Part shown: piece after piece, positions 31,058-40,700 of the stretch
Layout: each line of letters starts with the position of its first letter
Position numbering within the stretch: position 1 is the first letter of the stretch
Assembly (NCBI GenBank): GCA_016789605.1
Contig: JAEUQO010000067.1
Location: 1-63,444 of the forward strand
DNA: 63,444 nt
Direction of reading: 5' to 3'
Origin: Acidobacteriota bacterium
GTDB taxonomy: Bacteria; Acidobacteriota; Blastocatellia; RBC074
Program-made: the position numbers and the translations under genes
The notes under the pieces: model-generated
Seen by the model: only the letters and a program-made list of their open reading frames with translations
Told to the model about the DNA's origin: nothing
Database searches by the model: none

Positions 31058-33340
31058 ATGCGTTGGCAACTTCCTCAACCTGTGTCCGTTCCTGATGACC
31101 TGCGCCATTTTGTCGGCGGGCATCCGCTGATTGCCGAACGCCTGACGCGCATTGGCCTGACTGACCCGACAGCCGCGCAAGCCTTCCTTGATCCCAATTT
31201 TTATCAACCGACGTCACCGTTTGCGTTGCCGGATATGACCGCCGCCGTTGAACGGTTAGCCCGCGCCATTCGCCAACACGAAGCCATTTTGATTTGGGGC
31301 GATTTTGATGTGGACGGGCAAACTGCGACCACGCTGCTGTTCACGGCGCTGCGCTCACTTGGCGCAAACGTGCAGTATCACGTGCCATTGCGCGACGGCG
31401 AAGGCCACGGCATGCACTTGCCAAAGTTGCACGACTGGCTGGCCAAAGGTGTCAATCTCATCATCACGTGTGATACGGGCATCACTTCGCACGAAGCCGT
31501 GCGCGTCGCACACGCCGCAGGCGTGGATGTCATCATCACCGATCATCACTTGTTGGGCGACACGTTGCCCGAAGCGCTCGCCGTCATCAATCCGATGCGC
31601 TTGCCGCCCGAACACGCCTTGCGCGAATTGCCGGGCGTCGCTGTCGCCTATCAATTGATCGTCGCATTGAACCAGCACCGAAACACAGACGAATTGCTCG
31701 ATCTGGTCGCGCTCGGCATCGTTGCGGATGTCGCCGAACAGAAAAAAGACACGCGCTATTTGCTGCAACGCGGCTTGGCCCGGATGCGCGTGTCGGCGCG
31801 ATTGGGATTGCGCGCCTTGCTCGAACTGGCGCGCATCAATCCGCTGACGTTGGATGAATCGGACATCGGCTTTGGACTCGGCCCGCGCCTGAATGCGCAA
31901 GGCCGTATGGGAAATGCTGCCGACAGCGTCGAATTGCTTGCGACGGATGATCCGGCGCGCGCCGCTGAATTGGCCAACCAACTGGAAGGCATGAATGCGC
32001 GCCGCAAACTGGAATCGCGTTTGGTCGAAGAAAGCGCGCGCCGCTTGCTGGAACGTGACCCTTCGTTGCTGGAATACGCAGCGATTGTGCTGGCGCATCC
32101 CGATTGGACCGGCGGCGTGGTCGGCATCGTTGCCAATCGTCTGGCGGATGAATTTCACAAACCGGTGGTGTTGTTATGCGAACAAGGTCCATCCGGGGGA
32201 AACATCGCCTTTGGTTCGGCGCGTTCCGTTCCCGGCGTGAATATCACTGACGCGTTGAAAGTTTGTCGCGAAAAACTGCTGAAATTCGGCGGACACGCGA
32301 TGGCTGCGGGAATGACGTTGCGCCGTGACGACATCTTTGAATTTCGCCGCTTGTTGTCGCGTGCCGTGCGCGAACTGGCGACTGAAACGGCGGCAGAGCC
32401 CGTGTTGCCGATTGATGCCATGATCAGGTTGTCCGAAATCAACTTGCCCTTTGAAGCCGATGTGCGCAGGCTCGGCCCGTTTGGCAACGGCAATCCGCCG
32501 CTGGCGCTGGCTTCGACGGGGTTGCATCTGGCGCGCAAGAAAAAGCTGGGACGGCAAGGCGAGCATATGGAATTGGTTGTCGCCGATGACGACGGCACAC
32601 AGCAACGCGTGTTGTGGTGGAACGCCGGAAGCAAAGAATTGCCTGGAGGCAAATTCGATCTTGCGTATCAATTGCGTCTCAGTCGTTTCGGCGAAACGCC
32701 CGAACTGGTGCTGGAACCGATTGACCTGCAAACGCGCGAAGGCGAAGCGATAGAAGTCAGTCTGGCGGATGAATACGAGGTTGCGGATTTCAGCCAGGTT
32801 GCCGATCCGCACGCCAAGTTGGCCGAAGTCTTGGCCGATGATCCGGCGGCGCTTGTCTGGCGCGAGGCCGACGCTTCGTTGTCGGGCAGCAACCGCCTGG
32901 AATTGAAAGAGGCCGCAACGCTGATTGTTTGGACTACGCCGCCGGGGCCAGAGGAATGGCAAGCCGCTTTGGACGTCGTGAAACCGGGCCGGATTGTTGT
33001 TTTCAACCAGCGTCCGGCGGAATTGACGATGGAAGCGTTTTTGCAGCGGCTGGGTGGTTTGCTCAAATTCGTGCTCAATGCCAAAGGCGGCGAAACCAGT
33101 TTGCGCGAACTGGCTGCCGCAATGGCACAGCGCACTGATGCCGTGCGGTATGGTTTGAGCTGGTTTCAACACAGCGGCCAACTTGAGGTTGAAATCCGCA
33201 CCAAAGGCCGCGTCAGCGTTGTTCGCAATCTTGCGCACGACCGTCCGGCAGGCAACAGCTCTGAACAGGTTGTGTTTGAAAAACTGTTGCGAACCGTGCT
33301 TGCCGAAACGGTCGCGTATCGAAACGCCTGGACGCTGTGA
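31058..33340 (+). CDS. recJ: Single-stranded-DNA-specific exonuclease RecJ
   Basis: The 760-residue DHH-family enzyme degrades single-stranded DNA 5' to 3' in recombination and repair. The manganese site is clear: [11 protein letters not shown] (motif I), [17 protein letters not shown] (motif III). DHHA1 motifs follow ([33 protein letters not shown]). After the OB domain an extra C-terminal part of about 190 residues (from [10 protein letters not shown]) is seen, as in longer RecJ proteins. It lies 34 bp after the nuclease gene, so it probably belongs to the same repair operon. No good ribosome-binding site; a small GC-rich hairpin precedes the start. It converges on the DUF4139 gene with only 9 bp between stops. 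Confidence 0.95.
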   Translation: MRWQLPQPVSVPDDLRHFVGGHPLIAERLTRIGLTDPTAAQAFLDPNFYQPTSPFALPDMTAAVERLARAIRQHEAILIWGDFDVDGQTATTLLFTALRSLGANVQYHVPLRDGEGHGMHLPKLHDWLAKGVNLIITCDTGITSHEAVRVAHAAGVDVIITDHHLLGDTLPEALAVINPMRLPPEHALRELPGVAVAYQLIVALNQHRNTDELLDLVALGIVADVAEQKKDTRYLLQRGLARMRVSARLGLRALLELARINPLTLDESDIGFGLGPRLNAQGRMGNAADSVELLATDDPARAAELANQLEGMNARRKLESRLVEESARRLLERDPSLLEYAAIVLAHPDWTGGVVGIVANRLADEFHKPVVLLCEQGPSGGNIAFGSARSVPGVNITDALKVCREKLLKFGGHAMAAGMTLRRDDIFEFRRLLSRAVRELATETAAEPVLPIDAMIRLSEINLPFEADVRRLGPFGNGNPPLALASTGLHLARKKKLGRQGEHMELVVADDDGTQQRVLWWNAGSKELPGGKFDLAYQLRLSRFGETPELVLEPIDLQTREGEAIEVSLADEYEVADFSQVADPHAKLAEVLADDPAALVWREADASLSGSNRLELKEAATLIVWTTPPGPEEWQAALDVVKPGRIVVFNQRPAELTMEAFLQRLGGLLKFVLNAKGGETSLRELAAAMAQRTDAVRYGLSWFQHSGQLEVEIRTKGRVSVVRNLAHDRPAGNSSEQVVFEKLLRTVLAETVAYRNAWTL

Positions 33341-33349
33341 CGCCGTCCG

Positions 33350-35641
33350 TCACAACTTGCGCTCAAGATTTAACGCGCGCACCGCCGCGCCAAGTTCTCC
33401 GGTCAATTTGGAAACCTCGGTTTGCAGTTCGCGTTTTTCTTTGGCGATGGCTTCCAGCCGCGTTTCCTGCTCGCCCGCTTTGGCAATGTAGCGCGTGACA
33501 AGCTGCTTGGCCTCGTTGGTGTTTTTCAGCGTGGAGATGTTGTCGCGCAACCGTTTTTGATCGTCGCTGATTTCCTCTGCTTCCTGTTCCAGCCGTTCAA
33601 GCTGGCCCTGTGCCTTGGCAATTTTCACTTTCAAGTCAATCAGCTTTTCCAGCTCGGCTTTGATGCCGGCGTCAATGTAGTTGCTGGAAACAAACAGCTC
33701 CACGTCGCGCGAACTGAGGTCGTAAAGCTGATAGCTGTCCATCAACACCTGTGTTTCGGTGATGGGCAACTCTTTGGTTTCGCGCGGCTCCAGTTCGACG
33801 CGGAAGCGGTAATAGCTGGTCGTTTTCGAAGCGGGCGCTTGCGTGTCGTCGGACAGCTTCCAGGCGTCGCGCAGCGGATGTTCGATGTAAACCGTGCGTT
33901 TCTTGTCGGTCTGATTGAGCAGCGTGTAGGTCTTCCGTTCGGTGCGGTGGTAATGCGTTTCAAACACGCCTTTGGTCGCGCGCACCAAAAAGACCGGGCG
34001 GCGCTCGCTTTTGAATTTCGTCGTTACCAGCGTGCTCAAATCCAGACCGAAGGAAATGAAGCGTTGTTCGCCCGCTTTCAGCCGTTCGATCAAAGCTTCG
34101 CCCGCATACGCGTCGCCGTCCAGCACGGTCAGCGAACCGCCTTCCAGTGTCAGTGGCGAAGTGTTTTTCAGCCGGATGCCGGTCATCGGGCGGTCTTTGC
34201 GCGTGGCCTCGTTGTAGAGCGAAACGCGCTCGCCTTCCATCTTCGTTTGCAGAATCGGAATCAAGGCCGAACGGTCGCGGCGCACGGTGACCGGCTGGTC
34301 AATGCGATATTCAAACAGTTCGCCGACTTCGCCGCCGGTGGCGGCGGTTTCAATGCCCGATTCGCCGCTGGTGATGGCGCTGCTGACACTGGTGGTTGGG
34401 CGGGCAAAGCCGGTGGCGTTTTCAGTCGCAAAAAAATTTCTGCCGTTTTGCAGAAGCTGCGGCTCTGACCGAGGTGCAGGCGGAGGCGGAGGCGGAGCAT
34501 CTGCTCTTCCCGCGCCGACTGCCATTGAGCCGCCGCCAACATTGCCTCCACGGCCTGCGCCGACTCCATAACCAACTCCACTGCCGACGCCGACTTCAGA
34601 CTCGTAAACCTGCGGATCGAGATTCAAGTCTCCCGGAATTGGAATCACCGGGCGGTAGCGGTAGAGCGGTTTTTGAATTTGCTGAATGAACGAGACTGGC
34701 GTGCCCGAAACCAGCGAGAGCGCCACGTTTTCCCAATCCTCTTCGCCGACGTTGTCCACCACGGCCCAGCCTTGAAAGAACGGTTTGCCCGCCGGATCGA
34801 GCACCAAGCGATAGGTCGTTTTCCAGATGGGGGCAGCGACGGTGTAACTGACGACCATTTCGCGTTGGGCATTGTCACCTGCTGGGCCTTCGGACGTGAT
34901 GGTGATGGTTTTGGCGTCGCGGCGGCGGGCAGAAGCCGACGCGTCGGCAAATTGCGCGATGTCCTGCCGCGCGCCTTCGTCCAGCAATTTCACACCGCGC
35001 ACTTCGGTCAGGTCGAAGCTTTGCAATTCGCCGCTTTCGTTGGCGATCACCAGCGTATGCGTTTTGACTGCCGGTTTGTCTTTTTCAGTCGCGGGGAGCT
35101 GGCGTTCGCCGATGGTCAGGATGGAACCGGTGACGGTGCGATTGTTGGCTGTGACGGCAACGCGCGCGCCTTGCAATTGTTCCAGCACGCCGGCCAGTCC
35201 GCCGGTGGCATCCGCGCCGGTGGCGGCTTCGATGGAGAAGGGGATTTCGTTCAAGCGCGCGGACGGCGGCGCGGACGAATTGTAGCTGACTGCGCCGACG
35301 CGGCCTTTGCCCAGGTCGAGCACCACCAGCGATTTCAGCACATCGTCCACTTGCGATTGTTTGAACGACAGATTGATTTCGGCGCGTCCGCTCACCAGTC
35401 CGCGTCGCTCGAAATAGGCCACGCCGTTGCTGTACAAAATTGCGCGCCGCAGCGGCAGCGAATTGGCCTGAGTTGTGCGCGCGACCGGCGTCGGAGATGG
35501 AGCTGCCGCCACCACTGGCGGGGCTTGGCGTTTGCTCACGGTTTTGCGAACGATGCGCGATTGCGCCAATGCAACCAGCGAAATGACCAGCGCACAGACG
35601 ATGGCGCTCACGGCGCGGCTTGAGAGACGAGACAACTGCAT
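33350..35641 (-). CDS. Exported DUF4139 protein
   Basis: The 763-residue protein has a signal peptide (about 1-27), an N-terminal segment LRRAILYSNGVAYFERRG, and the DUF4139 core: SYTVAAPIWKTTYRLVLD, FQGWAVVDNVGEEDWENVAL, LSLVSGTPVSF. The core is interrupted near residues 360-400 by a Gly-rich then PPPPPP-containing linker. The C-terminal ~120 residues are a coiled coil (KAQGQLERLEQEAEEISDDQ). The family is widespread in envelopes and its role is not established; some members are annotated as mucoidy inhibitor-like. The upstream interval (35642-35863) is shared with the divergent KdgK-like kinase gene. Confidence 0.82.
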   Translation of the reverse strand: MQLSRLSSRAVSAIVCALVISLVALAQSRIVRKTVSKRQAPPVVAAAPSPTPVARTTQANSLPLRRAILYSNGVAYFERRGLVSGRAEINLSFKQSQVDDVLKSLVVLDLGKGRVGAVSYNSSAPPSARLNEIPFSIEAATGADATGGLAGVLEQLQGARVAVTANNRTVTGSILTIGERQLPATEKDKPAVKTHTLVIANESGELQSFDLTEVRGVKLLDEGARQDIAQFADASASARRRDAKTITITSEGPAGDNAQREMVVSYTVAAPIWKTTYRLVLDPAGKPFFQGWAVVDNVGEEDWENVALSLVSGTPVSFIQQIQKPLYRYRPVIPIPGDLNLDPQVYESEVGVGSGVGYGVGAGRGGNVGGGSMAVGAGRADAPPPPPPAPRSEPQLLQNGRNFFATENATGFARPTTSVSSAITSGESGIETAATGGEVGELFEYRIDQPVTVRRDRSALIPILQTKMEGERVSLYNEATRKDRPMTGIRLKNTSPLTLEGGSLTVLDGDAYAGEALIERLKAGEQRFISFGLDLSTLVTTKFKSERRPVFLVRATKGVFETHYHRTERKTYTLLNQTDKKRTVYIEHPLRDAWKLSDDTQAPASKTTSYYRFRVELEPRETKELPITETQVLMDSYQLYDLSSRDVELFVSSNYIDAGIKAELEKLIDLKVKIAKAQGQLERLEQEAEEISDDQKRLRDNISTLKNTNEAKQLVTRYIAKAGEQETRLEAIAKEKRELQTEVSKLTGELGAAVRALNLERKL

Positions 35642-35863
35642 AGCGTTCTCCTTCGGGAAATATCATTCGGGGCGTTACATGGAAATGGGCAACTGAAATT
35701 GGCATCAACTGAACGCCGAAGCCTGCGATGGCTTGCGCCAGCATTTTCCGGCCAGTGGCTTTGACGCGTTTTGCGCGCGGGAGTTCCCTGTATTGCCTGA
35801 CTGCAAAACAGCGGGTAGAGTTTGCGGCGCTTGCAATTCATTCCTTACTTCACAGGAGCAAAC

Positions 35864-36961
35864 ATGTCTTTACAGATCAGACCGAAAGAAGAATGCCGCT
35901 GGGATATGGTGGCGTTGGGCGAAGTCATGCTCAGGCTCGATCCGGGCGATGGGCGCATTCATACCACGCGCCAGTTTCAGGTGTGGGAAGGCGGCGGCGA
36001 ATACAACGTCGCGCGCGGATTGAAACGCTGCTTTGGCTTGCACACCGCAGTCGTGACGGCTTTCGCCGATAACCCCGTCGGACGGCTGGCGCAGGATTTG
36101 ATCTATCAAGGCGGCGTGGATCAGTCACACGTCAAATGGGTGAAGTATGACGGCGTAGGCCGCGAGGTGCGCAACGGGCTGAACTTCACCGAACGCGGTT
36201 TCGGTGTGCGCGGCGCGGTCGGCTGTTCGGATCGTGGCCACACGGCAACTTCGCAATTGAAGCCGGGCGATATTGATTGGGACAAAATCTTCGGTCAGGA
36301 AGGCGCGCGCTGGTTTCATTGCGGCGGCATCTTTTGCGCGCTTTCTGAAACCACGCCGCTCGTCGCGCAAGAAGCGATGGAAGCGGCGAAACGACACGGC
36401 ACGATCATTAGCTACGATTTGAACTACCGCGATTCGTTGTGGAAGGGAATCGGTGGTCACGCCAAAGCGCGCGAAGTGAATCGCTCGCTGGCTTCGCTGG
36501 TGGACGTGATGATCGGCAACGAAGAAGACTTCACCGCCGCGCTCGGCTTTGAAGTCGAAGGCGTGGACGAACACCTGTCCGAACTCGATCCGGCGAACTT
36601 CAAAAAGATGATTGCGCGCGCGGTGGCCGAGTATCCGAACTTCAAAGTCGTCGGGACCACCCTGCGCAACGCGAAAACAGCTTCGCTCAATGATTGGGGC
36701 GCGATCTGTTACGCCGACGGCGAGTTTTATTCGGCGACCTTGCGCGAAAACCTGGAAATCTATGACCGCGTCGGCGGCGGAGACTCCTTCGCATCGGGAT
36801 TGATCTACGGCTTTCTGACCGGCAAAGGCGCGCAAGTCGCCGTCGAATACGGCGCGGCACATGGCGCACTGGCGATGACCACGCCGGGCGATACTTCGAT
36901 GGCGACCTTGAGCGAAGTCGAAAAAGTCATGAAAGGCGGCGGCGCGCGCGTGGCACGCTAA
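35864..36961 (+). CDS. PfkB-family sugar kinase, 2-keto-3-deoxygluconate kinase-like
   Basis: The 365-residue ribokinase-fold enzyme shows GEVMLRLDPGDGR near the start, the substrate-side GGGEYNVARGL, the mid-region SYDLNYRDSLWK, and the nucleotide/catalytic motif VGGGDSFASG with the proton-accepting Asp. KdgK enzymes phosphorylate 2-keto-3-deoxygluconate to KDPG, the substrate of the Eda encoded about 10 kb upstream. The link is inferred. It is somewhat longer than the usual ~310-residue KdgK because of inserts around residues 100-120 and 220-250. AGGAG 6 nt upstream fixes the ATG at 35864. Confidence 0.85.
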   Translation: MSLQIRPKEECRWDMVALGEVMLRLDPGDGRIHTTRQFQVWEGGGEYNVARGLKRCFGLHTAVVTAFADNPVGRLAQDLIYQGGVDQSHVKWVKYDGVGREVRNGLNFTERGFGVRGAVGCSDRGHTATSQLKPGDIDWDKIFGQEGARWFHCGGIFCALSETTPLVAQEAMEAAKRHGTIISYDLNYRDSLWKGIGGHAKAREVNRSLASLVDVMIGNEEDFTAALGFEVEGVDEHLSELDPANFKKMIARAVAEYPNFKVVGTTLRNAKTASLNDWGAICYADGEFYSATLRENLEIYDRVGGGDSFASGLIYGFLTGKGAQVAVEYGAAHGALAMTTPGDTSMATLSEVEKVMKGGGARVAR

Positions 36962-36985
36962 GTAAACGCAGTCAAAAGTGGGACA

Positions 36986-37024
36986 GCTTTAAGTCTGTTT
37001 CTGCTCTGAACACAGACTTAAAGC
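36986..37024 (+). terminator. Terminator-like hairpin after the sugar kinase
   Basis: A perfect 13-bp stem (GCTTTAAGTCTGT at 36986-36998 with its complement at 37012-37024) and a 13-nt loop begin 25 bp after the kinase stop. There is no clear T-run, so it may also be a dispersed repeat. Confidence 0.5.
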
Positions 37025-37751
37025 CCGTCGCTACTGTTTCAATCTCGCTTGCTTCGCTTTAGCGTGCACATCAATGAGCCTGTTTCACCAAGGGGCGGCG
37101 GAAAAGTGTAACGATCTTTGCTGAAATTGAAGCCCGGCTGATTCCGAAAATAATTTCTTAAAAAACAGTACCTTGAATAGAAGGTTAATCTTGCAAGCAC
37201 ACAGTCTGGATGGTAGGCTGCGATTGCTTCAGTGATTCCTCTCAAATCAAATTTGTACAGAGAGGAAACACGAATATCTCCTATTTTCGGTAGTAATAAC
37301 CTTCCTCACGAAGGTCTCACAGTGGCGCCGTGCCGCAGCGTCTGCACGAAGTCTGACGCACTTCATTGCGTACGTTGCCTGAGGTCAATGCTACCGAATG
37401 TCAGGTCTTGTATCAGAGTTTAACTGGCCTGTTCAGGTCAGGTTGCGAGGAACAACTTAACAACTTGAAGAGTGCCCGTTTGTTGGCTCCTGCCACAAAT
37501 TTTTGCTGATAAACGTTGGCTTTCCTTCCATCTCCGGCGACTGAGCAAGTCGTTCATAAACCCCTCACATCGTGGTTTGTGAGCACTTTGAGCGCCGCCT
37601 CGTTTACTGGGACAAATAGGCAAAACAATGCGCTGCCTTTGATTTGGAAACGCACCCCTGGCGGGGAAAGTGTGCCTGTGATGAGTGTATCTGACGGCAA
37701 GTCTTAGGCGAGCGGGCGGATTGCGGCTTCTCTTTCTTCAACGTAACCAAT
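37025..37751. other. Gene-free, AT-richer interval
   Basis: About 730 bp upstream of the giant CSLREA/BACON gene. Short open frames of 60-68 codons occur on both strands, but none has a recognisable protein, a good ribosome-binding site or the codon bias of nearby genes. It is likely a long 5' regulatory region or decayed sequence. I could not place a promoter. Confidence 0.35.
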
Positions 37752-40700
37752 ATGCACACATCGAAACTTCTCCGGTGGCTGAAGTCTGGGTCGGTGTCGA
37801 CGTCTCGTCGCCTGACTTCCATCGTCTGGTTGAGCTTGCTGGCGATTATCGTCACGACAGGCGTGACAACAGGGCGAGCCTGGTTTAATGCGGCTCCTGA
37901 AGCGAAGGCCAGTGTGGCCAAAGCTTTGAGTGGCTTGCGCGGGAAGACACCAGCGCCGGTCGCGGCAGCAGCTGTCGCCACGATTACGGTGAATGACGCA
38001 GGAGACGTCGTTGCCAACAACGGCAAATGTACGCTGCGCGAAGCCATCATCGCCGCCAACACCAACATCGCATCAGGCGCAGCCGCAGGCGAGTGTGCGG
38101 CTGGCACACCGGGAACTGATCAGATCGTATTCGCCCTTGGAACAGGAACTCCTTCCATCGCGCCGACCTCTCCGCTGCCGACGATTACTGAATCCATCAA
38201 CATTGTGGGCAATAGCGGCGGCGCGACGCGCGTCGAATTGAACGGTGTCAATGCTGGCGCCGGAGCCAACGGGTTGACAATTACCGCAGGCAACAGCGCG
38301 CTTTCGCGGTTGGTGATCAATCGGTTCAGTGGCGACGGTATTTCCTTGCAAGGATCAGGATTCAGCTCCATCAAAGGCTGTTTGATCGGAACCGATGCTG
38401 CCGGGTTGGCGCGCCGCGCCAACGGCGTCGGGGTGGCCCTGCGCGGTTCGTCAGACAACGTGATTGGCGGAACAGCCTTGGGTGAACGCAACGTGGTTTC
38501 TGGCAACACCGGTGTGGGGATTTTGCTGACGCCTACGGATTCTCCGTTTGTGGCGGCGGCGCGTAACAGCATCGTCAATAACTACATCGGTCTGGACGTC
38601 AACGGTCGCGAAGACCTGGGCAACGGTGGATTTGGGATTGATAGCTTCGGCGGCGACAACGCGGTGATCGGCGGCTCCACGACGGCTGAGCGTAACATCA
38701 TTTCTGGCAATGACGGCGGCGGTATCCGCCTCAAGGCATTCAACGCGGCCAATCCTGGCGGCGGCAATCATATCAAGGGAAATTACATCGGTACTGGTCC
38801 AAACGGATTTGATCCGCTGGGCAACGGAATTGCGGGCGGTGGGGGCATTGCCCCAGGCATACTGATTTTTGGTTCGTCGAACAACACGGTTGGCGGGCTG
38901 ACAACCAGTGAGTCCAACGTCATCCGCTCCAACAACCAAAACGGCGGGATCGTTGTTTATCAGGAAGTCATCGTCAACGGAATGATCATCACGGTGATTC
39001 CAGCCAACGGCAATAAACTGCTGGGCAACTCCATGTATGGCAATACGGGGTTGGCGATTGATTTGAATGGCGATGGGGTGACGGCAAATGATTCATCATT
39101 TCCTGCGGTTGATACGGATGACGGACCCAACCATTTGCAGAACTTCCCTGTAATTTTGCTTGCGGTCGGGAACTCGACTTCAACCACGATCAGCGGCGGA
39201 TTGCAGAGCACGCCGAGCAGATTGTTCCGCATCGAATTTTTCCTCAGCCCACAATGTGACGGCAGTGGCGCGGGGGAAGGCCAGATTTTGTTGGGAACCA
39301 CCAACGTGTTTACGGATGCTCTTGGTGCGGCGACCTTCAGCAAAACCTTTAACGATATTCCCTTGCCCAGAGGACAAGCGGTGACGGCAACTGCGACGTT
39401 GCTGGATACGTTCAGCAACCCGGTCGAAACCTCTGAGTTCTCGCCTTGCTATCTGATTCCGGCCAGCGGCGGCGGCAGCGGTTGCACCGCATCGCTCAAT
39501 CCGCCGCAACAAACCGTCAAAGCTCCCGGCGGCACAGTCACCGTGGGTGTCAACGTTGAGAGTGGTTGCGATTGGACGGCGTCGGGCAACGTAGCCTGGG
39601 CGAACATTCAATCTGGCAGCAGCGGTTCGGGCAGTGGCGTGGTTACGATCAACGTTTCCGCCAACAGCGGGCCACAGCGTTTGGCGCAGTTTTCCATTGC
39701 GGGCCAGAATTTTTCGCTGGTGCAGGAAGGCCCTTGTTTCGCCTTTCTCACGCCTTCAACGCAAAGCTTCACTTCGGCAGGCGGTTCATCAACCATCGAA
39801 TTGGGCAATGGGGCAAACTGTGCCTGGACGGTGACGAACAGCAATTCCTGGATCACGGTGACGACCGGGTCCAGCGGTTCCGGGCCGTCTTTCATTGATT
39901 ACACGGTCGCGCCCAACCCGAATCCGACATTGCGGGTTGGCTTGCTGATGATCGCGGGGCTCACCTTTACCGTCGTACAAGACGCGCCTTGCACGGCGAC
40001 GCTCACGCCAACGTCACAAACGATTGCGCCAGCGGGCGGCAGCAATTCCATCAACGTTGCGATGGGCGCAGGTTGTAACTGGACGGCGACCACCACCGAT
40101 CCCTGGATTCAAATTACGTCCGGCGCGGCTGGTTCAGGCAACGGAACCGTCAATTACACTGTGTCGGCCAACAATGGCAGTTTGCGCACCGGCATCATTT
40201 TGGTTGCGGGCAAGAGCTTTACCATCACGCAACAAGGAAACTGTTCGCCGACGTTGTCGCCCTCTTCGCAAAATGTGCCCGCCACGGGTGGCAACAATTC
40301 GATCACCGTCACCAACGGTGCGGGCTGCGCCTGGACAGCGACGACCAACGACAACTGGATCAATATCACCTCGGGCGCAAATAGCACGGGCAGCGGCACG
40401 GTCAATTACTCCGTCGCACCTAACACCGGCGCACAACGGTCGGGTGTGATTGTCGTGGCCGGACAGAATTTTGTAGTGACACAAGCCTCTGCTTGTGTCT
40501 TTACGGTGACACCTACTTTCCAGCAGTTTGTGGTGGCGGGCGGTACTGGCAGCGTCAATGTTTCCGGGCCTTCCAATTGCGCGTGGGGGGCGACGACCAA
40601 TGCTCCCTGGATCATCGTGACCAGCGGCGCCAGCGGTTCAGGCAACGGCACAGTCAATTACACCGTTACCACAAATGGCAGCGGATCACAGCGCACCGGT

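Noticed and set aside
37232..37707. Short frames of about 60 codons in the gene-free interval
   Set aside because: No ribosome-binding site, no hydrophobic or domain signal, and codon use unlike neighbouring genes.
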